Below are positions 36,458 through 43,702 of a stretch of 64,000 nt of DNA, in pieces. The DNA comes from Bifidobacterium goeldii (GTDB lineage Bacteria; Actinomycetota; Actinomycetes; Actinomycetales; Bifidobacteriaceae). Position 1 is the first letter of the stretch, and each line of letters starts with the position of its first letter. Below the pieces are notes generated by a model that worked only from the letters and a program-made list of their open reading frames with translations, searched no databases and had not been told where the DNA came from. The DNA lies in contig NZ_QXGL01000002.1 of assembly GCF_003951095.1 (NCBI RefSeq), positions 186,001 through 250,000 on the forward strand, in the 5' to 3' direction. The position numbers were made by a program, and so were the translations under genes.

Positions 36458-37399
36458 TCACTTCTCCTTCGCGTTGTTGTACCAGAACTGCACGAGCGTG
36501 ACTGCTAGGCAGATGAAGAACAGGGCCAGCGACACGGTCGACGCGTATCCAAAATCAGCGCGTTCGAATGCCACGCGGTACACGTACTGCGCGAGCACGA
36601 GCGTGGAGGTGCCCGGGCCGCCGTTGGTCATCACGAGTGTCAGGTCAAGAATCTTGAGCGACGTGATCGTCAACGTCACCGTGGTGAAGAACAGCGTCGG
36701 GCGCATGCATGGCACGGTGATATTCCAGAATCGCTGCCATGCGTTCGCACCATCCACTTTCGCAGCCTCGTAGAGTTCTGCAGGAATGGTTTGCAGGCCG
36801 GCGAGCAGCAGAATCATAAAGTAGCCAACTTCGCGCCAAGTACCGACGATAATCACTGCGGGCATTGCCCACGTGGTGCTTGAGAGCCAACCGGGTACGT
36901 TGTCTGCGCCGACGAACAGGGCGAGGAACTGGTTGATCAGGCCGGCTTTCGGGTCGAACATCATGCTCCACACTTGCGCGACTGCTACGATCGCGGTCAC
37001 GTAGGGGAAGAATGCGACAGTGCGGAAGAACGCGCGGCCTTTAATCTTCGAGTTGAGCAGCACGGCGAGTCCGAATGCGAGCGCCAACGTGAGCGGAATG
37101 TGGATGATCGCGTAGTAGAGCGTGTTGGTGAGCGCGTCCCAGAAGTTTTCGTCAGTAAACAGGCGGCGCCAGTTCCAGATGCCGTTGAATTGCGGGTCAC
37201 CTAGCGCGCTCCACTTGGTAAACGACGTGTAGAACAGCGTGACGACTGGGATGAGCACGAGCAGAAAGAAACCGATAAAGTTCGGTGCAATAAACAGCAA
37301 ACCGTTGCGAATATTACGATTGCGCAGTTTGTTGACGTGGCTTGAGTTGTCGCGCGGCGCTGGAATCTGCGCTGCAGCAGAATGTTGATGGTCACTCAT
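36458..37399 (-). CDS. Carbohydrate ABC transporter permease (MalF type)
   Basis: A 313-residue permease with a hydrophilic N-terminal tail and six membrane segments. The EAA loop is recognisable as ELYEAAKVDGANAWQRFWNITVPCMRP. AGGAGGT precedes the ATG. It lies ten bases after the binding-protein stop and is followed directly by the MalG-type gene, so one transcript is expected. Confidence 0.93.
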   Translation of the reverse strand: MSDHQHSAAAQIPAPRDNSSHVNKLRNRNIRNGLLFIAPNFIGFFLLVLIPVVTLFYTSFTKWSALGDPQFNGIWNWRRLFTDENFWDALTNTLYYAIIHIPLTLALAFGLAVLLNSKIKGRAFFRTVAFFPYVTAIVAVAQVWSMMFDPKAGLINQFLALFVGADNVPGWLSSTTWAMPAVIIVGTWREVGYFMILLLAGLQTIPAELYEAAKVDGANAWQRFWNITVPCMRPTLFFTTVTLTITSLKILDLTLVMTNGGPGTSTLVLAQYVYRVAFERADFGYASTVSLALFFICLAVTLVQFWYNNAKEK

Positions 37400-37409
37400 A
37401 GCGCACCTC

Positions 37410-38783
37410 CTACTTTCCCTGCTGGCTTGGCAGCAGACCCGTGTTGACGATTGCGTGCGAGGCTTTAGCGAGCGCTTCGTCTGTCGACTTGGTTTCGGAC
37501 AGAATCGACGATTGTGCCATGTTGAGTTCGTCTTGGATTACCTGCGTGGCTTCACCAACCGGATTCTCCTGCTTGATTACTGACGTGCGGAGTACTTCGC
37601 GCGACTGCTTGTCGCTCGGCAATCCCTTCTTTGCGAAGAATGTGTCAAGCGCCGCGTTAGACAGGTATGCAGGCACTGAGCCAGTTTGTGCGGTGACCTT
37701 TGCGCCTTCAGGGCCAGCCGCCCACGCTACGAACTCCTTGGCAGCTTTCATTTTGGCGCTCGGCGAGTTTGCAGCCACAGCGAATCCAGTCGGGTCACCA
37801 TATGTCACCGGCGCTTTGACCGTCGCCTTGCTCAACTGTGGCAGTGCAGCCACTCCCCACTCGAACTTGTCAGCGTCACCACTGGCTTGCTGGTCGGCAA
37901 GCGGGCCCATAAACCACGTGCCCATTGGCAGCAGCGCAGCTTTTTGCGTACCAAACTGCGACTGATACGTGGTTTTTGAAGAAGACACGGTGTTGTAGCT
38001 CAACGTCAATCCCTCATGCTGCATGGTGAGGAACAGCTTGTACATGGGCTTCAAATAGTCGTAATTGCCGGAGAAGAACAGGTCATTCTGCCCAGCAACG
38101 CCGCTCCCCTTGGCTTGCTGTGCGAGCGCGATGGCCTGCGGAATCGCCTGGAATGACGTGTGATGATAGGTCGGGTAAGCGTCCTTGTAACCGGCTGCTG
38201 GCAGCTTCTTTTTGAGTTCGCGGCAGATGCGCAGATAATCATCCCACGTCCACGTACCATCGGGCACGTCTACACCGGCCTTGTCGAGCATGGTTTTGTT
38301 GTAGTACAGCACGGTGGCGTCTACACGGTACGGTAGCGCGTAGGTTTTGCCATCGATCACGTAATCTTTGGCCACTGCAAGGTTGGAATCATCGCTGTAC
38401 TTCGCCGCCGCATCGCTCAAATCGGCGAGCGCACCGGGAGACGCGTACGTGTAGTACATCTTCAGGTTTTTCATCGGGAAGACATCGGGCGCTTTGCCTG
38501 CGGATAGGTCGGCGATGAGCTGCTTGTCGTAGTCGTCGGCGCTGTATTCTTTGACGTCAATATGGATGTTCGAATGCGTTTTCTCGAAGCCTGTGGCGAG
38601 CGCTTGGAATTCCGGGCGGGTGGCGAGTATCCATCCGGCCATGCTGATGGTGACCGTGCCGTCTGCATTGCGCCCATCAGCTGACGTACCGTTTGATCCA
38701 CAGGCGGCTAACGACAGCGCCGCCGCACATGCACCTACGGCTGCGATGAGGCGTTTCAGCCGCGGCATTGCCTTATTCAGCAT
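37410..38783 (-). CDS. Carbohydrate ABC transporter substrate-binding lipoprotein
   Basis: A 457-residue SBP_bac_1 protein. The signal peptide has a basic start (MLNKAMPRLKRL) and ends in lipobox LAAC. Family motifs include LPYRVDATVLYYNKTMLDKAGV and GTWTWDDYLRICRELKKK. ATG 38783 follows AAAGGGA; the open frame to 38858 is unsupported upstream. It is the first gene of the set with the two permeases. A strong hairpin at 38950-38995 isolates it from the GH30 gene upstream. Confidence 0.92.
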   Translation of the reverse strand: MLNKAMPRLKRLIAAVGACAAALSLAACGSNGTSADGRNADGTVTISMAGWILATRPEFQALATGFEKTHSNIHIDVKEYSADDYDKQLIADLSAGKAPDVFPMKNLKMYYTYASPGALADLSDAAAKYSDDSNLAVAKDYVIDGKTYALPYRVDATVLYYNKTMLDKAGVDVPDGTWTWDDYLRICRELKKKLPAAGYKDAYPTYHHTSFQAIPQAIALAQQAKGSGVAGQNDLFFSGNYDYLKPMYKLFLTMQHEGLTLSYNTVSSSKTTYQSQFGTQKAALLPMGTWFMGPLADQQASGDADKFEWGVAALPQLSKATVKAPVTYGDPTGFAVAANSPSAKMKAAKEFVAWAAGPEGAKVTAQTGSVPAYLSNAALDTFFAKKGLPSDKQSREVLRTSVIKQENPVGEATQVIQDELNMAQSSILSETKSTDEALAKASHAIVNTGLLPSQQGK

Positions 38784-38949
38784 GCGATTCCCTTTCTTTT
38801 TTCGCTCTTCTGTAGTTCCTTGCATGTCGTTATGCGAGGAGCCCGCGCTGCCTGACACCTGTGTCGAGCACCTCTGTAGCGCGGCAGCATCATACCCCCA
38901 TACATATTATGCACAGGCTGAAGGATGCTCTGTATGTGCGAGCCGCGCG

Positions 38950-38995
38950 CAGGGCAGGTGAGTATATGCGCGCTCGCATCTACTCACCTGCCCTG
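38950..38995. terminator. Strong hairpin between GH30 and the binding-protein gene
   Basis: A 15-bp perfect stem (38950-38964 with 38981-38995) continues after a single mismatch into ATGCG/CGCAT around a four-base loop. It lies about 40 bases past the GH30 stop codon. Confidence 0.7.
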
Positions 38996-39035
38996 TATAT
39001 ATATGGTTGACGTTCGCTTAAGTTCGCTCGGTCGC

Positions 39036-40385
39036 TTAGAACAGCGTCTCGTCGTGATCGTCAGCCGGGTGCGGCGTGTACGTGATCTTGAAGTCGTCGT
39101 CGGCCGGGGCCTGCGTCAGGTTGATCGCGTAGTCGGACTTGTGGAAGGTGACCGTACCGTATGCGGGGACGGTGACCTTCTGCCAGCGGGCGCCTTCGCC
39201 GTTGATTTCGACGGCAGCTTCGATGTCCTTGTCGGTCGGGTTGTACAGGATACCAGCCAAGTCGCCAGTGCGATCGTCCACGAACGCGACGGAGCCGAGG
39301 CCGCCGTGGCGACCGTCAGGCGTGCGGTTGGTGGAGGCGATGCGGTGCGAGCCGACGGCCACGTCCTGGCCGAAGTTGCGCAGCATGAAGTATTCGAGGT
39401 TGCGCTTGACCTTACCGGTGGTCGAATCGATGGTGATCACACCGCGGCGGCCGGAGGTGCCTGCGTAGCTCGGGAAGCCCTGCTCGTCGAGCGCCATGTT
39501 CCACAGGTTGATCAGGCCCATGCCGTTACGCACGAGCCAAGTGCCGATCTCGCCGAACATCACGTGGCTGGCTTCGTCGACGGTTTCGTCGAGCATGCAG
39601 CGGCGTTCGGTCATCGCGACCTTCCAGTTCGGGAACTGGCGAGCGCCGTTGTGTACCCACTCAGGCAGGCCGGAGTAGGTGTGGAATGCGACGCCAGCGA
39701 AGGCCTGAGCCTGCGCGGGGGTCATGTATTCGCTCACTGGGCGCTGGAAGAAGCGCAGGGAGTCGTCGCCGAAGTAGATTTCTACGTCAGGGAAGGTGCG
39801 GTCGAGCGCCGGGCGCAGGTATTCGCTACCCCACTTGGTCAGCTCTTCCGGAGTCCACACGGTGATCGGCCACGGGCAGCCATTGCTCGGCTCGTTCTGC
39901 ATGGTCACGGCATTGATGCGAATGCCGTACTTGGCGTACGCGGCGATGAACTTGACGAAGTACTGCGCGTACACGTAATCAATAGTGTCCTGATAACGGT
40001 AGCCGTTGCCAACATATTCGCCCAAGCGCAGGCGGCCAGCACCAGAGAGCACACCGGAGGTCTTCATCCATGCCGGAGCGGACCATGGGGAGGCCATGAC
40101 TTTGACGGCCGGGTTGATCGCGAGGATCTCCTGCAGTACAGGGATGACGTTCTTCAAGTCCTTGGTGGCGTCGGGCGCACCAGGCTCACCTTCGCCGATG
40201 GAGAAGTACTGCAAGGAAGCATCAGCAGCCACACCTTCCGGCAGATCGTCGTAGGAGTAGTACTTCTGGCTGGAGAAGTCGCATGCGCCGATGGAGATAC
40301 GAACGGAGGAGAAGCCGCCCTGCGCTGGGTCGAACATCTCAGAGAGAATGGCGTGGCGAGCGGCGTCATTGTGTCGCGCGCGCAT
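39036..40385 (-). CDS. GH30 glycosidase lacking the N-terminal segment
   Basis: A 449-residue GH30 enzyme. Acid/base E165 (TMQNEPSNG) and nucleophile E260 (AMTERRC) are intact and the C-terminal beta domain is complete. Compared with the full GH30 at 60245-61804, it lacks the first 68 or so residues, including the WLGAGAALTDAAAS strand; it begins at the equivalent of NAEQRHAFLDD. An in-frame stop lies upstream, so no longer start exists. A strong AAGGAG precedes a different ATG in another frame, whose ORF has only 11 codons, while this ATG is 17 bases further. It is probably an N-terminal deletion, possibly inactive. Confidence 0.85.
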   Translation of the reverse strand: MRARHNDAARHAILSEMFDPAQGGFSSVRISIGACDFSSQKYYSYDDLPEGVAADASLQYFSIGEGEPGAPDATKDLKNVIPVLQEILAINPAVKVMASPWSAPAWMKTSGVLSGAGRLRLGEYVGNGYRYQDTIDYVYAQYFVKFIAAYAKYGIRINAVTMQNEPSNGCPWPITVWTPEELTKWGSEYLRPALDRTFPDVEIYFGDDSLRFFQRPVSEYMTPAQAQAFAGVAFHTYSGLPEWVHNGARQFPNWKVAMTERRCMLDETVDEASHVMFGEIGTWLVRNGMGLINLWNMALDEQGFPSYAGTSGRRGVITIDSTTGKVKRNLEYFMLRNFGQDVAVGSHRIASTNRTPDGRHGGLGSVAFVDDRTGDLAGILYNPTDKDIEAAVEINGEGARWQKVTVPAYGTVTFHKSDYAINLTQAPADDDFKITYTPHPADDHDETLF

Positions 40386-40394
40386 GGATACGAA

Positions 40395-40481
40395 TGATCA
40401 TTTCTCCTTCATAATACACCCAGTTTTGATCACAAATCATTTTTTTAATCTTTTTTTGTCATTTTTGATCACGTAGTGATT
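40395..40481. promoter_or_regulatory. Divergent promoter region with three TGATCA boxes
   Basis: TGATCA occurs at 40395, 40427 and 40466. The last is part of TGATCACGTAGTGATTA, a near-perfect dyad. The region is very AT-rich (runs of T) compared with the genes and divides the GH30 gene from the GPH symporter, so the sites probably control both. Confidence 0.5.
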
Positions 40482-40627
40482 ATTTGTGATATATTTAGTT
40501 TCGTTACTTCAATCGATTCGCACGACGAAGTCCGATGATCATCAAAGGCCCGCCTGCGATGGAGAGAACAAAGGTCACACGGAACCGAGCACCGTTTCGC
40601 TCGTCTTCCGACAAAGAAAGGAACATC

Positions 40628-42073
40628 ATGTCGGCTGCAACCGCTGATGCCTCGAACGTCAAGATCGAGGAAAAACCGCCGTTTAAGAAGACCGAACCTA
40701 TGGCCTATGCCATGGGCGACATCGGTAACGGCTTCTACTTCCAGCTGGTCACCAACTACGCACTGATCTACATGACCGACGCCCTGGGTATTAACCCGCT
40801 GTGGGCTGGTTGGATCATCTTCTTCGGCAAGCTGATCTCCGCTTTCACCGATTTCGGCACCGGCGTGTGGGCTGATAACGCTCCGCTTCGCGAAGATGGC
40901 CGCTACCACTGGTTCGTGCGCACGCTGCGTTACCCGCTGATGGCCGTCATCATCCTGACGTTCCTGCCGTTCGTCTCCAGCTGGCCGATGGCTGCGCGCG
41001 TCGTCTACATGACCGTGATCTACATCGCCGGCGTTGCCTGCTACTCTGCGACTTCCGCTCCGTACGGCTCCTTCGCCTCCGTCTCCACCCCGGTTGTTAA
41101 GCACCGTGACGAGATGGCTGCAGGCCGTGGCTTTGGTTCGACCGCTGGCGGCATTATCGTGACCTTCATCCTGCCGCTCGTAATGTACACGACCGTCAAG
41201 GATTCCACTGGCGCTGACAAGAAGATCCTCAACGGCCCGGTCCTGATCTGGGTCGCCATCATCTTCGCTATTCTGCTGTGGCTCTGCTACCAGATCACCC
41301 TCAAGGGCACTGTTGAGCGTATTCGCGTCGAGAAGACCAAGAACGAGCACGTGCCGCTGGGCAAGGCTTTGAAGTACATGTTCACCAACCGCGCCATGGT
41401 CGCTCTGATGCTCGCCGCTCTGCTGCTCATCTTCGCGCAGATGTTCGCCGGCGCTGTGAACTCCTATCTGTACAAGGATTACTTCAACAACACCGCTGCT
41501 CTGGCCATCTTGGCTGTCCAGAACGTGCCGGTTCTGATCGTGGCGCCGTTCGTGCCTGCTATCTGCGATAAGTTCGGCAAGAAGCTCGTGTGCGGCATCC
41601 TGCTGGTGTTCACCACCGTCGTGTACGTGATCATGTTCTTCATGCACATCACCAACCCGTACGTGTTCGTCGGCATGTCCATCGTCGCCATCTTCGGCAA
41701 CGGCGTGTTCGGCCTGATGGTCTGGTCCTTCATCACCGACATCATCGATGACATCCAGGTCAAGACTCACACCCGTGAAGACGGCACTGTGTACACCGGC
41801 TACATGTTCGCTCGTAAGATCGGCCAGGCTCTCTCCGGCCTGCTGCCTGCAGTCGTGCTTGCTGCTACCGGCTACGTGACCGCTACTTCCGGCCAGGCTG
41901 TGGTGCAGTCCGCTTCGACGCTGAACAACATCTACGCTGTTGCAACCCTCGCCCCGGCTATCGGCAACGGCCTGATCGCCCTCATCCTGCTCTTCTTCTA
42001 CCCGCTGTCTGGCGAGGTCTCCAAGAAGAACGCTGCAATCCTCGAGGAGCGCCGCGCTAAGGGTGAGATGTGA
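40628..42073 (+). CDS. GPH-family sugar:cation symporter (MFS)
   Basis: A 481-residue transporter with about 12 membrane segments. AMGDIGNGFYFQLVTNYALIYMTDALGI and the following ISAFTDFGTGVWADN are typical of glycoside-pentoside-hexuronide:cation symporters. Hydrophilic ends face the cytoplasm. ATG 40628 follows GAAAGGA; the longer frame from 40535 runs through the promoter region and is rejected. Codon use is strongly biased (GCC, CTG, ATC), suggesting high expression. It is divergent from GH30 and probably imports the glycoside that enzyme cleaves. Confidence 0.92.
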   Translation: MSAATADASNVKIEEKPPFKKTEPMAYAMGDIGNGFYFQLVTNYALIYMTDALGINPLWAGWIIFFGKLISAFTDFGTGVWADNAPLREDGRYHWFVRTLRYPLMAVIILTFLPFVSSWPMAARVVYMTVIYIAGVACYSATSAPYGSFASVSTPVVKHRDEMAAGRGFGSTAGGIIVTFILPLVMYTTVKDSTGADKKILNGPVLIWVAIIFAILLWLCYQITLKGTVERIRVEKTKNEHVPLGKALKYMFTNRAMVALMLAALLLIFAQMFAGAVNSYLYKDYFNNTAALAILAVQNVPVLIVAPFVPAICDKFGKKLVCGILLVFTTVVYVIMFFMHITNPYVFVGMSIVAIFGNGVFGLMVWSFITDIIDDIQVKTHTREDGTVYTGYMFARKIGQALSGLLPAVVLAATGYVTATSGQAVVQSASTLNNIYAVATLAPAIGNGLIALILLFFYPLSGEVSKKNAAILEERRAKGEM

Positions 42074-42121
42074 TCTGATCCTGCAGATACTGCAGATCGA
42101 TAACTAACCTCCTGAACTCAA

Positions 42122-42166
42122 GAAAACCCCGATTACCGCATGAACTGCGGATCGGGGTTTTCTTTT
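42122..42166 (+). terminator. Terminator after the GPH symporter
   Basis: AAAACCCCGAT pairs with ATCGGGGTTTT, with an inner CCGCA/TGCGG stem, followed by CTTTT. Confidence 0.85.
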
Positions 42167-42220
42167 GCTGTGATTTCCGCTTTTGTCTGTTTTTGAGCAC
42201 ATCACATACGTAGATTGTTA

Positions 42221-42248
42221 TATAATCAGTATTGATCAAATACGATCA
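42221..42248 (+). promoter_or_regulatory. Promoter with overlapping TGATCA-N4-CGATCA operator
   Basis: A consensus TATAAT lies at 42221-42226; the -35 region is weak. TGATCAAATACGATCA (42233-42248) covers the expected start point, as for a repressor site. Confidence 0.6.
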
Positions 42249-42295
42249 CGCTATTGGTTAATCACTGACTGACTTTTCTCACTAAGGAAGCACCC

Positions 42296-42427
42296 ATGTC
42301 GTTCATCTACGCTGCAGCCGCCGCTATGCCACAAACCGCGCAGAACCTCATCAACGTTCTTATCGTGGCCGTAGTCGTTACCGTCGCCGGTATGGCAGCC
42401 GACTATCTCATCAAGCGCCGCCGCTAG
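42296..42427 (+). CDS. Small single-pass membrane protein (43 aa)
   Basis: ATG 42296 with AAGGAAG six bases upstream opens 43 codons ending at TAG 42427. The peptide starts MSFIYAAAAAMPQTAQ, has one hydrophobic helix of about 18 residues (INVLIVAVVVTVAGMAA) and ends DYLIKRRR, so an inside C-terminus is likely by the positive-inside rule. It has its own TATAAT promoter and operator. Unknown function; possible roles are an accessory peptide of the adjacent symporter or a stress peptide. It converges with the DUF5596 gene. Confidence 0.75.
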   Translation: MSFIYAAAAAMPQTAQNLINVLIVAVVVTVAGMAADYLIKRRR

Positions 42428-42461
42428 TACTTGAGTCGTGCTCGGTCAAACGCAGTCATAC

Positions 42462-43361
42462 TCAGTCAATCGCACGCAAACGCCCGTAGGCAATACCGAT
42501 ATGACCGCCTGCGCGCAGTCGCTCCGCTGCCGCACGCTGCAAACCCGTCCGCTGCGGCAATTGGTCAAGCGGTAGGTCAGATCGACCAAAAACAAAGAAA
42601 TTGCCATCATCTGCATTGGGCGAAGTATGCAGCACCTCGTAATCGCGCGCAAACGCAAGAATGCGCGAGCGCTCCGATAGCATCGTCTTGAGCGCCGGCG
42701 AAAGTAGCCACGTTTCAGTCACCATCGGAGCGTTCGCCCATTGGGGGAAATACTGGGCGAAAAACTCGCGCGCAGCACGATATGCGGCGTGCGTATGCAC
42801 TGAGTCAAGGCTCGCATCAGAGGGAATGTGCACGTGCAAGAGCCGCTCGCCAGGGGTGAACGGGAGCCCCGCAGGTTCACTGGCATACTCAGCCATTTCA
42901 AAGTTCAGTGCGCCAATACGGTATTGTTTGCCGCTGGTGTACTGCCAGCACCACCATGCGCGGTCGAAGTTGACGTCATCAAACGCAGCGATACGCTCGC
43001 CTATAAACAATGCGATGTTCGCCATGGTCGCGGTGAATATATCGCGACCAATATTGTGCGGCACGTAGATCGCATCCCACGCGCGCAGTGCAGCTTCAAG
43101 CGTGACAGCGAGTACGGTGACTGCGTGATTTTCGCCAGCGTCAGCGATCAGCGCTTTGGCAGCAGCTTCAGAGCTCGTATAGTCGATGTTGGTCATCGAC
43201 TGCGCATAGTGGCGCAGCGCTTCCAACTGCGAGGATGCGGGGTCTTGATATACCGCGTGTAGCGCATCGATTGCGCGCTGCGGCATGTGAATATCTGCGC
43301 ATAAATGTGCGATCTCATTCCACTGTGAATATTTCCACTGTGAATATTGCGTTCCCACCAT
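42462..43361 (-). CDS. Acyltransferase-domain protein (DUF5596/GNAT_C-like)
   Basis: A 299-residue cytoplasmic protein. The N-terminal half is helical and the C-terminal half contains LLHVHIPSDASLDSVHTHAAYRAAREFF and TWLLSPAL, as in proteins annotated as acyltransferase-domain (NAT_N/GNAT_C). These often sit in Bifidobacterium glycan loci next to glycosidases; the acceptor is not known. A short in-frame duplication gives YSQW-K-YSQW at the N-terminus. ATG 43361 has GGAAGGGG in front. It is downstream of GH35 on the same strand, separated by a 170-base repeat element. Confidence 0.7.
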   Translation of the reverse strand: MVGTQYSQWKYSQWNEIAHLCADIHMPQRAIDALHAVYQDPASSQLEALRHYAQSMTNIDYTSSEAAAKALIADAGENHAVTVLAVTLEAALRAWDAIYVPHNIGRDIFTATMANIALFIGERIAAFDDVNFDRAWWCWQYTSGKQYRIGALNFEMAEYASEPAGLPFTPGERLLHVHIPSDASLDSVHTHAAYRAAREFFAQYFPQWANAPMVTETWLLSPALKTMLSERSRILAFARDYEVLHTSPNADDGNFFVFGRSDLPLDQLPQRTGLQRAAAERLRAGGHIGIAYGRLRAID

Positions 43362-43502
43362 CACCGCACCCCTTCCAGCACACCATTCAACCACGCACAC
43401 TCAAGCGCACACAATAAGCGTACAGCTCAAGGTCATAAGAAGTCTTTGCATTAGGGCACGGCACGGAAAGAATCATGCACCGTGCATGACGTGTAATCAC
43501 GT

Positions 43503-43672
43503 TGATTGTGGTGACGCTCCCCCAGTCAGCTACGCTGACAGCCCCCTCAGCCGAGGGGGCCAAGTTGCCACATCCATGTGTACGTGAAGTTTGATAGTTG
43601 TATTCCTCCCTAGCCCCCTTGGCTGAGGGGGCTGGCGCGCGTAGCGCGACTGGGGGAGCGTCACCACAATCA
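43503..43672. repeat. MITE-like element with perfect 25-bp terminal inverted repeats
   Basis: Termini 43503-43527 and 43648-43672 are exact inverted copies (TGATTGTGGTGACGCTCCCC at the left end). The interior has GTCAGCTACGCTGAC, a CCCCCTC/GAGGGGG hairpin, a TTTGATAGTT spacer, a CCCCCTTGGCTGAGGGGG hairpin and GCGCGTAGCGC. It is related to the element at 35251-35522 and to the module near 1322. No coding capacity. Confidence 0.85.
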
Positions 43673-43702
43673 GCGTGAGACAAAGACAAATAAGATTGTC
43701 GC

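Noticed and set aside
38925-40397. 490-codon open frame opposite the shortened GH30
   Set aside because: Antisense shadow; the GH30 catalytic motifs on the minus strand are clear.
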